From the NCBI RefSeq assembly GCF_003032475.1, contig NZ_CP028369.1, positions 5,704,001 through 5,768,000 of the forward strand: a DNA stretch of 64,000 nt, read 5' to 3'. Position numbers and translations under genes: made by a program. Position 1 is the stretch's first letter. Every line of letters starts with the position of its first letter. Shown piece by piece: positions 17,396 to 25,919 of the stretch. Origin of the DNA: Streptomyces sp. P3. GTDB taxonomy: Bacteria; Actinomycetota; Actinomycetes; Streptomycetales; Streptomycetaceae. The notes beneath the pieces are model-generated. The model was not told the origin of the DNA. It searched no databases and saw only the letters and a program-made list of their open reading frames with translations.

Positions 17396-17425
17396 ACGTG
17401 CCGCGAAAGCAAGGGAGTCGTACCC

Positions 17426-18532
17426 ATGACCATCACCACACGCGCCGCCGTCGTCGAGTCCGCCGGAGCCCCCTTCACCCTCTCCGAGGTCGTCCTCGAC
17501 GACCCCGCGCCGCACGAGGCGGTCGTCCGGCTGGTGGCGGCGGGGCTGTGCCACACCGACCTCGGCGTGGCGAGCGGCGGACTGCCCTTCCCGCTGCCCG
17601 GGGTCCTCGGCCACGAGGGCGCGGGGGTCGTCGAGGCGGTCGGCGCGGCCGTCACGGGAGTGGCCCCCGGCGACCACGTGGTGCTGTCCTTCACCTCCTG
17701 CGGGGACTGCCGCAACTGCCACGGCGGACACCCCGCCTACTGTGCCTCGTGGCTGCCGCTGAACCTTCTCGGTGGCCGCCGCGCGGACGGCACCAGCACG
17801 CTCAGCCGGGACGGTGAGCCGCTCGGCGGCCACTTCTTCGGCCAGTCCTCGTTCGCCGACCGGGCCCTGGTCGACGAGCGCAGCCTCGTCAAGGTCGACC
17901 CCGACGTGCCGCTGGCGTCGATCGCCCCTCTGGGCTGCGGCGTGCAGACGGGCGTGGGCGCGGTGTGGCACGTGCTCCGGCCCACGACGGGCAGCACCGT
18001 CGTCGTCCTCGGGGCCGGAGCCGTCGGACTGTCGGCGGTCATGGCGGCCGCCCTCACCCCGGCCACCACGATCGTGGCCGTTGACCGGGTCGCCGAACGC
18101 CTCGCACTGGCAGAGGAGTTGGGTGCCACGCACACCGTCGACGCCGGCCGGCACGCCCTCGGTGACGCCCTCGCGGAGATCACCGGCGGGCAGGGCGCGG
18201 ACGGCATCGTGGAGACCACGGGCAGCACGGCCGTGTTGCGCCAGGGCGTCGACGCGCTCGCAGCCCGCGGCACCCTGGTGGTGGTCGGTGCACCGCCCTT
18301 CGGCAGCGAAGTCGCCCTGGACGTGAACGGGTTGCTCGGCGGTAAGCGGGTCGTGGGCCTCACCCTCGGCGACAGCGAGACCCAGAGCTTCATCCCCGCC
18401 CTGGTCGAGCTGGTCAAGGCGGGGCGGCTGCCGCTGGACCGTCTGATCGGCACCTACGCGTTCACGGACATCGACCGGGCGGTCCAGGACATGACCTCGG
18501 GCAAGACCATCAAGCCGGTCCTGACGTTCTGA
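17426..18532 (+). CDS. Zinc-dependent alcohol dehydrogenase (aryl-alcohol type)
   Basis: 368 residues. Catalytic zinc ligands are visible in GLCHTDLG (Cys) and GHEGAGVV (His/Glu); the structural zinc set is CGDCRNCHGGHPAYC. The Rossmann loop is VVLGAGAVGLSAVMAA, with DRVAERLALA after it; Asp at the end of the second strand suggests NAD preference. The pattern (GCGVQTGVGAV) fits class III/benzyl-alcohol-type enzymes. Second gene of the MarR-controlled operon. Confidence 0.92.
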   Translation: MTITTRAAVVESAGAPFTLSEVVLDDPAPHEAVVRLVAAGLCHTDLGVASGGLPFPLPGVLGHEGAGVVEAVGAAVTGVAPGDHVVLSFTSCGDCRNCHGGHPAYCASWLPLNLLGGRRADGTSTLSRDGEPLGGHFFGQSSFADRALVDERSLVKVDPDVPLASIAPLGCGVQTGVGAVWHVLRPTTGSTVVVLGAGAVGLSAVMAAALTPATTIVAVDRVAERLALAEELGATHTVDAGRHALGDALAEITGGQGADGIVETTGSTAVLRQGVDALAARGTLVVVGAPPFGSEVALDVNGLLGGKRVVGLTLGDSETQSFIPALVELVKAGRLPLDRLIGTYAFTDIDRAVQDMTSGKTIKPVLTF

Positions 18533-18587
18533 CGTCTCCCGGTCGTCGATCGTCCCGTCGGCGCCGAGTTCCCGCAGGGGGCCGTGC

Positions 18588-18836
18588 TTGCACGACGAGA
18601 CGGGACTCGGTCCCGGCCGCCGGCTGATCCGGCGGCGCGTCGCGCACGCCCGGCACCTGCTGGAGGGCGTCGACCTCTCGGTGGGCCGGATCGCCGGCCG
18701 CGTCGGCTTCGCCGCGGGCGCCTCGCCGCGTCGGTATCTGCACGCGGCCGTCGGGGTCCTCCCCGCACGTCTACCGCAGGACGTTCCGGGCGGCGTCCCG
18801 CCGCTCGCCGCTCGCCGCTCGGCGGGAGGCGCGTGA
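18588..18836 (+). pseudogene. AraC/GlxA-type regulator, C-terminal DNA-binding remnant
   Basis: The translated stretch ETGLGPGRRLIRRRVAHARH, LLEGVDLSVGRIAGRVGFAA and GASPRRYLHAAVGV matches the end of GlxA-like AraC regulators (two helix-turn-helix units). No N-terminal DJ-1-like domain or start codon with ribosome site precedes it. After VGV the frame is lost; removing one C around 18758 restores the expected SPHVYRRTFRAA ending. It is thus both truncated and frameshifted. It sits between the ADH gene and TetR. Confidence 0.7.
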
Positions 18837-18846
18837 CCGGGGCCGC

Positions 18847-19410
18847 TCAGCGGCTGGCGTGCAGTGCGACCAGCAACTGCCACACCTGGTCGGCGATCTC
18901 GGCGGGCGAGCCGTCCAGGTCGCCGTGCAGCCAGTCCGCCAGGACGCCGGCGAACGTCGCGGCGACGGCCGAGGCGACCAGGGGCGCGTCCGCCGCGCCC
19001 GCCCGCCGGCGCTCCCGCAGGCTGTAGGCGCGCAGGTCGCGGTGGAGCACCCGGCCGAGCGGCCCGCCGCCGCCCGGCGCCAGCAGCGTGCGGTAGAGCG
19101 CGTTGTGCGGGCTCAGCGACGCGAAGAACTCCGCAAGCGCGGCCGGGGCCTGCACCGGGTCGGGGCGGCCCCGCCAGGCGTGCAACGCCTCCACGGCCTC
19201 CCGCACCACGTCGGCGCAGGCGTCGACGGCGAGGGCCTCCAGGTCGGGATAGTGCACATAGAAAGTGGCCCGGCCCACGCCCGCCCGCCGCACCAGAGCG
19301 GCCACGCCCACCTCCTCCAGCGGCCGCTCGGCGCACTCCTCGAGGAGAGCCGAGCGCAGCCGCGCGCGGGTGCGGGCCGCCCGCGGGTCCTCGGGGTCCC
19401 TGCGGGTCAC
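18847..19410 (-). CDS. TetR family transcriptional regulator
   Basis: 187 residues from GTG 19410. HTH at about 25-50: VAALVRRAGVGRATFYVHYPDLEAL. The start overlaps the stop of the DUF1304 gene (GTGA), so translation is coupled and both are one operon. It probably represses its own operon through the large inverted repeat at 19782-19828. Ligand unknown. Confidence 0.87.
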   Translation of the reverse strand: MTRRDPEDPRAARTRARLRSALLEECAERPLEEVGVAALVRRAGVGRATFYVHYPDLEALAVDACADVVREAVEALHAWRGRPDPVQAPAALAEFFASLSPHNALYRTLLAPGGGGPLGRVLHRDLRAYSLRERRRAGAADAPLVASAVAATFAGVLADWLHGDLDGSPAEIADQVWQLLVALHASR

Positions 19411-19769
19411 TGTGCGACGAGGACGGCGACCAGGGCGAGGGCGCCGGGCAGGGCCTGCGCGAACAGGATCCGGCGGTTCGCGGTGAGCGCGCCGTACACG
19501 CCCGCGACGATCACGCAGGACAGGAAGAACACCTGGGCGCGGAAGCCGGTGGGGTCGGCGGCGATCAGCCCCCACACCAGGCCCGCCGCGAGGAAACCGT
19601 TGTAGAGCCCCTGGTTGGCGGCCATCGCGGCGGTCTTCTTCGCCATCTCCGGATCGAAGCCGTGGAACGACAGCCCGGGCTTCTTCTGCCACAGGAACAT
19701 CTCCATCACCAGGATGTAGAGATGCAGCGCGGCCACCAGCGCGACCAGAACGCTCGCCAGGATTTCCAT
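19407..19769 (-). CDS. DUF1304 family membrane protein
   Basis: 120 residues, four hydrophobic segments: ILASVLVALVAALHLYIL, YNGFLAAGLVWGLIAA, VFFLSCVIVAGVYGAL and ALPGALALVAVLVAQ. The motifs HLYILVMEMFLW and ANQGLYNGFLA are the DUF1304 signature. Good ribosome site (GAGGGAG) before ATG 19769. Function unknown; its coupling to TetR suggests an inducible transport or tolerance role. Confidence 0.88.
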   Translation of the reverse strand: MEILASVLVALVAALHLYILVMEMFLWQKKPGLSFHGFDPEMAKKTAAMAANQGLYNGFLAAGLVWGLIAADPTGFRAQVFFLSCVIVAGVYGALTANRRILFAQALPGALALVAVLVAQ

Positions 19770-19781
19770 GGTCTCTCCCTC

Positions 19782-19828
19782 ACTTCTTGGACAGGTGTCC
19801 ACTATAGCGGGACAGCTGTCCAAGAAGT
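19782..19828. promoter_or_regulatory. 47-bp inverted repeat operator overlapping promoter
   Basis: Arms ACTTCTTGGACAG (19782-19794) and CTGTCCAAGAAGT (19816-19828) are perfect. Pairing continues inward so that 18 of 19 positions match, leaving a 9-base centre. It contains two 12-bp sites, GGACAGGTGTCC and GGACAGCTGTCC. The centre holds TATAGT on the minus strand, a good -10 for the DUF1304-TetR operon, so repressor binding would cover the promoter. Confidence 0.82.
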
Positions 19829-19935
19829 CCAGGGGTGGTCGCCCGGCTCCGGTGGGCGGTCGAAACGGGGGTATCCGCAGGGTTCGGAGGCGGGGCGCTC
19901 CGCTCCGGCCCGGATCTCGTGGAGGAGACGACGAC

Positions 19936-20328
19936 ATGGCACTGGTGAAAGCGGGCGTCGTGGTGCTCGACTGTGCCGAGCCCGAGAAACTCGCCGAGTT
20001 CTACAAGGGGCTGCTGGACGCCGAGGAGACCGACCGGACCGCGAACCGCGTGGAGATCAGGAGCGGCGACGGCACCCGCCTGGCCTTCCGGCGCGACGTG
20101 AACGCGACCCCGCCGAGCTGGCCCCGCCCCGAGAACTCCCTCCAGGCCCACCTGGACTTCCTGGTCGACGACCTCGACGAGGTGGAACGCAGGGTGGTCG
20201 GCCTGGGCGGCCGCCCCCTGGAGACCAAGGGCGCCCCCGGCCCCCACGAGGAGCGGGGCTACGCCGATCCGTCGGGCCACTCCTTCACCCTGCGCCTGGC
20301 GCCTTCGACCGCCCCGAAGCAGGGCTGA
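19936..20328 (+). CDS. VOC superfamily (glyoxalase/bleomycin-resistance-like) protein
   Basis: 130 residues from ATG 19936 (GGAGGAG). Single VOC-type unit: VVLDCAEPEKLAEFYKGLL, then HLDFLVDDLDEVERRVVGLG and YADPSGHSFTLRL. The His in HLDF and the later acidic/His positions are candidate metal ligands. Such proteins act as small dioxygenase, isomerase or drug-binding proteins; no substrate can be assigned. Divergent from the DUF1304-TetR operon, so it might share the operator. Confidence 0.85.
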   Translation: MALVKAGVVVLDCAEPEKLAEFYKGLLDAEETDRTANRVEIRSGDGTRLAFRRDVNATPPSWPRPENSLQAHLDFLVDDLDEVERRVVGLGGRPLETKGAPGPHEERGYADPSGHSFTLRLAPSTAPKQG

Positions 20329-20493
20329 GCCCGGCGTACGCGGAGCGGCGGGCCCCGCCCTTCGGCAGGCGCCCGACGCTCCGCGGGCTTCCCCGGCGAG
20401 GAAGCCGTCCAGGCCTTCTGCGTCACCGCGTCCCGCACCACCGTGCCGCCCCGCACCACCGTGCCCCGGGCATGTGACGACGGCGGACGGGCG

Positions 20494-20790
20494 TCAGTCG
20501 CGGCCGCCCTTCTCCTTGGCGGGCCAGACGCCGGTGGAGCGCTCGATCGCCTTGGCACCGGTGCGGTCCGCGGCGCTGCGGGCGGCCGCGAAGATCGCGC
20601 CCTGCACCGCCGCGGCCAGCAGGACCTCGCCCCAGCCACGGTCCCGGTCGAGGGCGTCCGGTGCGTCGTCCTCGTGCCTGATCGCCTTCCACGCCTTGCG
20701 GAACGCGAGCCCCGCCAGGGCGCCGCTCGCCCAGCCCAGCGCGAATCCGACGGGCTGGTAGACGAGGGGGAGTTTCCTCTTCTTGGCCAT
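20494..20790 (-). CDS. DUF4235 family membrane protein
   Basis: 98 residues from ATG 20790 (AGGAG). N-terminal PVGFALGWASGALAGLAFRKAW with the Gly-zipper-like span, then WGEVLLAAAVQGAIFAAARSAADR: the DUF4235 pattern of two hydrophobic helices. Begins 8 bp after the hydroquinone-reductase-like gene, so the two form an operon. Role unknown. Confidence 0.82.
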   Translation of the reverse strand: MAKKRKLPLVYQPVGFALGWASGALAGLAFRKAWKAIRHEDDAPDALDRDRGWGEVLLAAAVQGAIFAAARSAADRTGAKAIERSTGVWPAKEKGGRD

Positions 20791-20798
20791 GGATCTCC

Positions 20799-21851
20799 TC
20801 ACTCCTTCTCTGTCATGGGGGAGGGACGACGGGCCCGGCCGGCTGCCGGTACCTCTTCACCGGCCGGCACCGGGCCGGGCGGAGTGCCGTCGCCGAACGG
20901 GCGGCCGCCGAGCTCCTCCCGGCGGTGCGCGGAATGCCAGCCGGCCAGGTCCGGTCCGAGGGGCACGATCCTCGTCGGGTTGATGCCGGTGTGCACCCGG
21001 TAGTAGTGCCGTTTGATGTGGTCGAAGTCGACGGTGTCGCCGAAACCGGGCGTCTGGAAGAGATCGCGGGCGTAGGCCCACAGCACCTCGTTCTCCGTCA
21101 ACTTCCAGCGGTTGCACTTGAAGTGACCGTGATAGACGGCGTCGAAACGCACCAGCGTGGTGAACAACCGGATGTCCGCCTCGGTGAGGGCGCCGCCCAC
21201 CAGGTACCGCTGCCGTGCCAGCCGCGGCGTCAGCAGTTCCAGCCGCCGGAAGACACCCGCGCACGCCTCCTCGTACGCGTCCTGGCCGTCGGCGAAACCC
21301 GCCCGGTACACCCCGTTGTTGACGTCCTCGTACACGTCGGCCATGACCGCGTCGATCTCGTCGCGGAGCCGTTGCGGGTAGAGGTCGGGCGCGCCGGGGC
21401 GATGCAGCGCCGTCCACTCGGTGGCGAGGTCGAGGGTGAGCTGCTGGTAGTCGTTCGTCACCAGGTTCCCGCTCGGCACGTCGACGACCGCCGGCACGCT
21501 GACTCCGCCCGGGTGACCGGGCTCCCGTCGCTCGTACGCCTCGGCGAGGTACCGGATGCCGAGGACGGGATCGCGACCGCCGGGATCGAGGCCGAACCGC
21601 CAGCTGCGGTCGTCCTGGACCGGATCGGTGATCGCCATGGACAGACTGCCCTCCAGGCCGAGGAGCCGTCGCGAGATCACGGCGCGGCTCGCCCACGGGC
21701 ACGCGCGGCTCACCACCAGACGGTAGCGGTCCGCCGCGACGGGCCAGCCGTCCCGGCCGTCCGCGGTGATGCGGTCGGTGAAGTGACTCCTGGCGCGCCG
21801 GAAGGCCGTGTGCCCGTACGCGCTGTTGCCGTCGCCGCCCCCGTCGCTCAT
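20799..21851 (-). CDS. Glutathionyl-hydroquinone reductase-like (ECM4/YqjG family) protein
   Basis: 350 residues. The catalytic motif SRACPWASRAV near residue 50 carries the nucleophilic Cys of Xi-class glutathione transferases. The C-terminal domain has LVGGALTEADIRLFTTLVRF, HFKCNRWKLTE and HIKRHYYRVHTGINPTRIVP, all diagnostic of the ECM4/YqjG family, which reduces S-glutathionyl-hydroquinones. Streptomyces make mycothiol rather than glutathione, so the natural thiol is probably mycothiol (inference). Start ATG 21851 with GGGAGG; the frame is open further upstream but without support. Confidence 0.88.
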   Translation of the reverse strand: MSDGGGDGNSAYGHTAFRRARSHFTDRITADGRDGWPVAADRYRLVVSRACPWASRAVISRRLLGLEGSLSMAITDPVQDDRSWRFGLDPGGRDPVLGIRYLAEAYERREPGHPGGVSVPAVVDVPSGNLVTNDYQQLTLDLATEWTALHRPGAPDLYPQRLRDEIDAVMADVYEDVNNGVYRAGFADGQDAYEEACAGVFRRLELLTPRLARQRYLVGGALTEADIRLFTTLVRFDAVYHGHFKCNRWKLTENEVLWAYARDLFQTPGFGDTVDFDHIKRHYYRVHTGINPTRIVPLGPDLAGWHSAHRREELGGRPFGDGTPPGPVPAGEEVPAAGRARRPSPMTEKE

Positions 21852-21949
21852 GACGTCCTCCCGATGGTGTCGCGTCTCCTGTTCCACGCGTTCCCCGTTT
21901 TCGGCCGACGGCACGGTGTGATCGCGACCGGCCGGGGAATTCGGCGAAG

Positions 21950-23110
21950 GTGAGCGCGACACCTTCAGAACGCAACGCCGATCACCAGGCCGACACGAAG
22001 GCCCGAGAGAGTCAGGGGGTGGACGATCGCAGCATCGGCCGGACGGCCGCAACGGCGGGCGGACGCGCGGACCGGCCGAACACGTCCGGCCCGCCCGGAA
22101 CAGCCGGCCCGCCCGGAGCGTCGGGCGCGCCCGACGCACGGAGCACGCGTGGCGGGGACGACGGAGCAGCCGATCGGCGGACACGCGTCACCGTGCTCGT
22201 GGCGCTTGCCGCCAACCTGGTCATCGCCGTCGCCAAGGGACTGGGCGGCGTGCTCGCCGGGTCGCCGGCGCTGCTGTCGGAGGCCGCGCACTCCGTGGCC
22301 GACAGCCTGAACGAGGTGTTCCTGCTCGCCGCCCTGCGCCGCAGCCGGCGCCCGGCCGACCGCCGGCACCCCTTCGGCTACGGCAAGGAACGCTTTTTCT
22401 GGTCGCTCCTCGCCGCCGTCGGGATCTTCGTGATGGGCGGCTGCTTCTCCTTCTTCCAGGGCGTCGAGGCGCTGCGGACGGGAGCCGACGAGAAGCTCAG
22501 CGGCTACGTCGCGGGCCTGATCGTGCTGGGTGTCTCGTTCCTCGCCGAGGGCGCCTCACTGGCGCGGGCCCTGCACCAGGTGCGCCGGCAGGGCGGCAGC
22601 GCGGGCCTGCGGGACCCCGCCCTGCGCACGGTCGTCGCGGAGGACGGCACGGCCGTGCTCGGTGTCACCCTGGCCGCGATCGGCATGGCCCTGCACATGG
22701 TCACCGGTCAGGTCGTCTGGGAGGCCTCCGCGTCGCTGGCGATCGGCGCGCTGCTCGTCTACGTGGCCTTCCGGCTCGGCCGCGACGCCCGCGACCAGCT
22801 CATCGGCGAGGCCGCGGCCCCCGAGACCGGCGCGCGCATCCACGCGCTCCTCGACGCCCAGCCGGAGATCGACAGCGTGGAAGCGGTGTTCACGATGCAG
22901 ATGGGCCTGAACTCGGTTCTGGTGGCGGCCCGCGTGGACCTCATGCCGGGCCTGGACAGCGAGCGGGTCGAGGAGGTCGCCGTGCGCATCAAGCGGTCGA
23001 TCGCCTCGACGATCTCCGAGGCGGACCAGGTCTTCCTCGACGTCACCGACCGGCCCGCCAAAGAGACGGCGCAAAGCCCCGCCGCGACGGGGGAGCGCGG
23101 CGGGGCCTGA
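21950..23110 (+). CDS. Cation diffusion facilitator (CDF) metal transporter
   Basis: About 386 residues from GTG 21950; a shorter start at GTG 22019 is possible, and neither has a strong ribosome site. The first ~75 residues are disordered (Gly/Pro/Asp). Six membrane spans follow, with the metal-site motif SEAAHSVADSLNEV (HxxxD) in span 2, HPFGYGKERFFW after it, and EDGTAVLG in span 5. The C-terminal cytoplasmic domain (IHALLDAQPEIDSVEAVFT) is the CDF dimerisation fold. Exports Zn, Co or Fe; the specificity is not readable. Confidence 0.88.
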   Translation: MSATPSERNADHQADTKARESQGVDDRSIGRTAATAGGRADRPNTSGPPGTAGPPGASGAPDARSTRGGDDGAADRRTRVTVLVALAANLVIAVAKGLGGVLAGSPALLSEAAHSVADSLNEVFLLAALRRSRRPADRRHPFGYGKERFFWSLLAAVGIFVMGGCFSFFQGVEALRTGADEKLSGYVAGLIVLGVSFLAEGASLARALHQVRRQGGSAGLRDPALRTVVAEDGTAVLGVTLAAIGMALHMVTGQVVWEASASLAIGALLVYVAFRLGRDARDQLIGEAAAPETGARIHALLDAQPEIDSVEAVFTMQMGLNSVLVAARVDLMPGLDSERVEEVAVRIKRSIASTISEADQVFLDVTDRPAKETAQSPAATGERGGA

Positions 23111-23206
23111 CCGCCGGGTGCCCGGTGGGAGCGCCTCGATGCGTTCCCACCGCGGACTTCCCGTGCGCGGCGTCCGCGAGGACGCCGCCCGCGCGACCCC
23201 GGAGGG

Positions 23207-23656
23207 TCAGCGGCTCGCGGCCGGCTCCACGACGAACACCGGGATCTCCCGGTCCGTCTTCGTCTGGTACTCGGCGTACGGAGGAAAGGCGGCGACGGCC
23301 CGGTCCCACCATTCGGCCTTCTCCGCGCCGGTGACCTCACGGGCCGTCATGTCCTGCTTGAGCGGCCCGTCCTGGAGCTCGACCTCGGGGAGGGCCTTGA
23401 TGTTGTGGTACCAGACGGGGTGCTTCGGCGCCCCGCCCTGGGACGCGACCAGGGCGTACCGGCCGTCGTGCTCGACGCGCATCAGCGGGGTCTTGCGAAT
23501 CCGGCCGCTCTTCACGCCGAGCGTCGTCAGCAGGACGACGGGCAGTCCCGTCTCCAACAGGGTCGTGCCCTCGGTGCCGCCGGAGCTTTCGTAGAGTTCC
23601 ACCTGCTCGCGCACCCACTGTGTCGGGCTGGGTTCGTACTCGCCTTCGAGAGGCAT
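23207..23656 (-). CDS. Nitroreductase/deazaflavin (F420)-dependent family protein
   Basis: 149 residues from ATG 23656 (AAGGGGAC); an ATG 21 bases upstream lacks a site. Split-barrel Ddn-like features: [58 protein letters not shown] and [16 protein letters not shown]. The family binds F420 or FMN and reduces quinones or nitro compounds. Stands alone. Confidence 0.87.
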   Translation of the reverse strand: MPLEGEYEPSPTQWVREQVELYESSGGTEGTTLLETGLPVVLLTTLGVKSGRIRKTPLMRVEHDGRYALVASQGGAPKHPVWYHNIKALPEVELQDGPLKQDMTAREVTGAEKAEWWDRAVAAFPPYAEYQTKTDREIPVFVVEPAASR

Positions 23657-23814
23657 GGTCTTCGTCCCCTTCGTCATGTCACCGGTGCCGCTGCACCGCT
23701 GTGCTGTCATGTCGTCGCTCCGTCCGCGTGGTTCGCGTGGTTCGCGTCGCGCACGTCCGGCCCGCACAGTGCTGCAACACCGACGGCCGCGTGTTTCATC
23801 CGCCCGTCCGGTCC

Positions 23815-24438
23815 CTACGTCACCATCCGGACGGCGAGCACGGTCATCACCCCGCTCGACACGAGTGCGGTGACCAGGCGTCCCCGGTGGCCGGTGAGCG
23901 CGCGGCCCAGCAGGGCGCCGCCTCCGGCGAGCAGCACCTGCCAGCTCGCCGAGGCGACGAAGGCCGCCAGCACGAACACGCCCTGCTCCAGGGGCCGTAG
24001 CGGGTCGGCGGTGCCGGCGCCCAGGACCAGCGCCGCGAAGTAGACCACGGTCGTCGGGTTGAGGAGGGTGATGCCGAGCAGGCTCAGATAGGCCCGGGCC
24101 GGGCCGGGCGGAGGCGGCCCGGCCCGGGTGGCGAGCCGGTGCGCCCGGTACCGGCGCAGGGCGCTCAGCGCGCCCCGGGCCGCCAGCGCCAGCAGGACCA
24201 GAGCCGAGGCCCAGCGCAGCGGCGTCAGCACGGGTCGCAGCACGGCCGCGACGGCGGAGCCGCCCACGGTCGCGACCAGGGCGTAGAGGCCGTCCGCGGT
24301 GGCGACGCCGAGCGCGGCGCACACCCCGGTGCGCAGGGAGGTGCGGGCGGTGAGCGAGACGAGGTAGGTCGCGACCGCGCCGACGGGCACGGCGATGCCG
24401 TAACCCGCGACCAGGCCCGCGACGAGCGCGGCCGTCAC
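23815..24438 (-). CDS. LysE/RhtB family exporter
   Basis: 207 residues with five to six hydrophobic segments. N-terminus [20 protein letters not shown] corresponds to the conserved GxxPG-like start, and [20 protein letters not shown] to the LNP motif of LysE proteins. Exports amino acids or similar small solutes. GTG 24438 overlaps the stop of a 35-codon upstream ORF (GTGA), so translation may be coupled. Confidence 0.85.
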   Translation of the reverse strand: MTAALVAGLVAGYGIAVPVGAVATYLVSLTARTSLRTGVCAALGVATADGLYALVATVGGSAVAAVLRPVLTPLRWASALVLLALAARGALSALRRYRAHRLATRAGPPPPGPARAYLSLLGITLLNPTTVVYFAALVLGAGTADPLRPLEQGVFVLAAFVASASWQVLLAGGGALLGRALTGHRGRLVTALVSSGVMTVLAVRMVT

Positions 24439-24542
24439 CGTCGTGCGGCGTCGCGCCTCCGGAGACGGGCGGGCTGCTGCTGGACCGGCGTCGTGGGAGC
24501 GGCGGCGGACGTCAGCGGCAGACAGGCATCGAAGATGAGCAT
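24435..24542 (-). CDS. Possible 35-residue leader peptide coupled to LysE exporter
   Basis: ATG 24542 to the TGA at 24435 encodes [16 protein letters not shown] and continues to an Arg-rich end ([10 protein letters not shown]). Its stop codon overlaps the exporter's GTG. The ribosome site is weak (AGGATCC). The Arg cluster at the end could serve as an attenuation or coupling device for an amino-acid exporter, but chance is not excluded. The 270 bp further upstream to the PhyH gene hold nothing I can support. Confidence 0.35.
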   Translation of the reverse strand: MLIFDACLPLTSAAAPTTPVQQQPARLRRRDAARR

Positions 24543-24816
24543 GGCCGGATCCTGCGGGTGAGGAGCGCCCGGGGGCAACCGGATTTCACGCGTCCGCCCC
24601 GCCCCGGACGATTCGTCGTGCTCCGGCCCGCCCGGCCCGCTGCCCTGGCTCCCGTCCCGGCCGCCTTCGGCACGCTGAACAAGTGGGCCGAAGGCGTCGC
24701 GGACACCCTCGCCCAGGGCCCCTGTGCGAGGCCGTCGGTCCCGGCGTCCCGACAGGCGTCCTGCCGTGCGAACGAGGCCTTCGCGGGTCACCCGGGCCGG
24801 CGAGGGGTCCTGCGGG

Positions 24817-25641
24817 TCAGTGCGGGCTCGGCGGAGCGAACTCCGTGCCGCAGGGCCCCGCCCCCTCGCTCACCGGCAGGGCCAGTCGCTCGCCGTCCAT
24901 CGTCAGCGTCCGGTAGTACGCGCCGATCCGCTCCGCCGAGCGCCCGACGTAGTGCCCGATGAACGACCGGCGGAACCGGTCGCCGCTGCGGTTGGGCTGC
25001 GATCCGTGCACCAGACTGCCGTTGAAGAACAGCACGTCGCCCGGGGCCATGTCGACCGGCGTCGCAGCGAGCCCGGGCGGCGGCGCCACGTACTCCCGCG
25101 CGAACGACACCTGCTCGTCGGCCGTCTCCGGGCAGAACAGGTCCATCCGGTGTGTGCCGGGCACGACTTCCAGACCGCCGTTGTCGCGGTCGATCTCGTC
25201 GCAGGCCAGCCAGGCGGCCACGCACGTGCCCGGTTCGACCCGCAGATAGAAGTTGTCCTGGTGCAGCGCCTGGCCCCGGGCGCCCGGCGGCTTGAAGTAG
25301 AACATGCTCTGCGCGGCCAGCACCTCCTCCTCGAGCAACTGCTCCAGCACGTCCCGTAGTCGGGCGTCGAGCAGCACCCGGCGGGCGAGCGGGCTGATCT
25401 CGTGCGGGTGCAGCACCCTCGGATACGCGGCGAGCGGGTCCGCGGCGCCGGGGCGCGGCTCGAAATGCCCGGGCACCGGCCGCCCCGCCGCGTGCAGCGC
25501 CTGGAACTCGGCACACAGCCTGTCGACCTCGTCCCGCGTGAACAGCCCGCGCACGACGGTGAATCCGTCCTGCCGGTACTGCCTCAGATCCGCCTCGCCC
25601 GGACGGGGAGTCCCGGTGGCGCCGTCGTCCGTGACCGTCAT
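24817..25641 (-). CDS. Phytanoyl-CoA dioxygenase (PhyH) family protein
   Basis: 274 residues from ATG 25641 (AGGAGG). Fe(II)/2-oxoglutarate dioxygenase motifs: QALHQDNFYLR (His and Asp metal ligands), CDEIDRDNGGLEVVPGTHR, and the distal VHGSQPNRSGDRFRRSF (third His and the 2-oxoglutarate-binding Arg). Double-stranded beta-helix length is normal. The substrate is not readable; family members hydroxylate lipids or natural products. Divergent from the sigma-like/ricin gene across 478 bp. Confidence 0.88.
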   Translation of the reverse strand: MTVTDDGATGTPRPGEADLRQYRQDGFTVVRGLFTRDEVDRLCAEFQALHAAGRPVPGHFEPRPGAADPLAAYPRVLHPHEISPLARRVLLDARLRDVLEQLLEEEVLAAQSMFYFKPPGARGQALHQDNFYLRVEPGTCVAAWLACDEIDRDNGGLEVVPGTHRMDLFCPETADEQVSFAREYVAPPPGLAATPVDMAPGDVLFFNGSLVHGSQPNRSGDRFRRSFIGHYVGRSAERIGAYYRTLTMDGERLALPVSEGAGPCGTEFAPPSPH

Positions 25642-25830
25642 GTGTGGCCTCCTCGGTCCGCCTGCCGCGGAACCGGCACCGTAACCCCGGGCCGGTCGAT
25701 GCGAAAGAAGGGCCACGGACGGCGGCGCCCGGGTGAGGGAAACGTCCGGCAATTGCGTCCGGAAAGATGCACAGAAAGAGGCTTCAAAAGGGGACAGCAA
25801 TACCGTGACCACCCCACAGGGCGATCCGGC

Positions 25831-25847
25831 ATTGACGTTTCGTCAAT
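25831..25847. promoter_or_regulatory. Perfect 7-3-7 palindrome
   Basis: ATTGACG TTT CGTCAAT, centred at 25839, is a perfect inverted repeat in a very AT-rich patch for this genome. It lies 190 bp from the PhyH start and 273 bp from the start of the divergent gene, so it is a candidate operator for either. Confidence 0.6.
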
Positions 25848-25905
25848 AGCTGGGGGTCGCCGGCCCGCGCACGAAACCGTGTGATCTCTTGTTCGTCCTG
25901 GTCCG

Positions 25906-25919
25906 GTTGTGCGAAGGTG
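25906..25919 (+). promoter_or_regulatory. Shared 14-mer upstream of sigma-like/lectin paralogue 1
   Basis: GTTGTGCGAAGGTG matches GTTGTGCAAAGGTG at 39746-39759 upstream of the paralogous gene, with a single difference. Likely a promoter element or operator common to both. Confidence 0.55.

Noticed and set aside
15758..19336. 1192-codon open frame on the minus strand across the dehydrogenase operon
   Set aside because: It spans several well-supported genes in other frames and has low-complexity content.
24558..24962. A + strand gene overlapping the end of the PhyH gene
   Set aside because: No domain, poor start, and it runs antisense into the well-supported PhyH dioxygenase.
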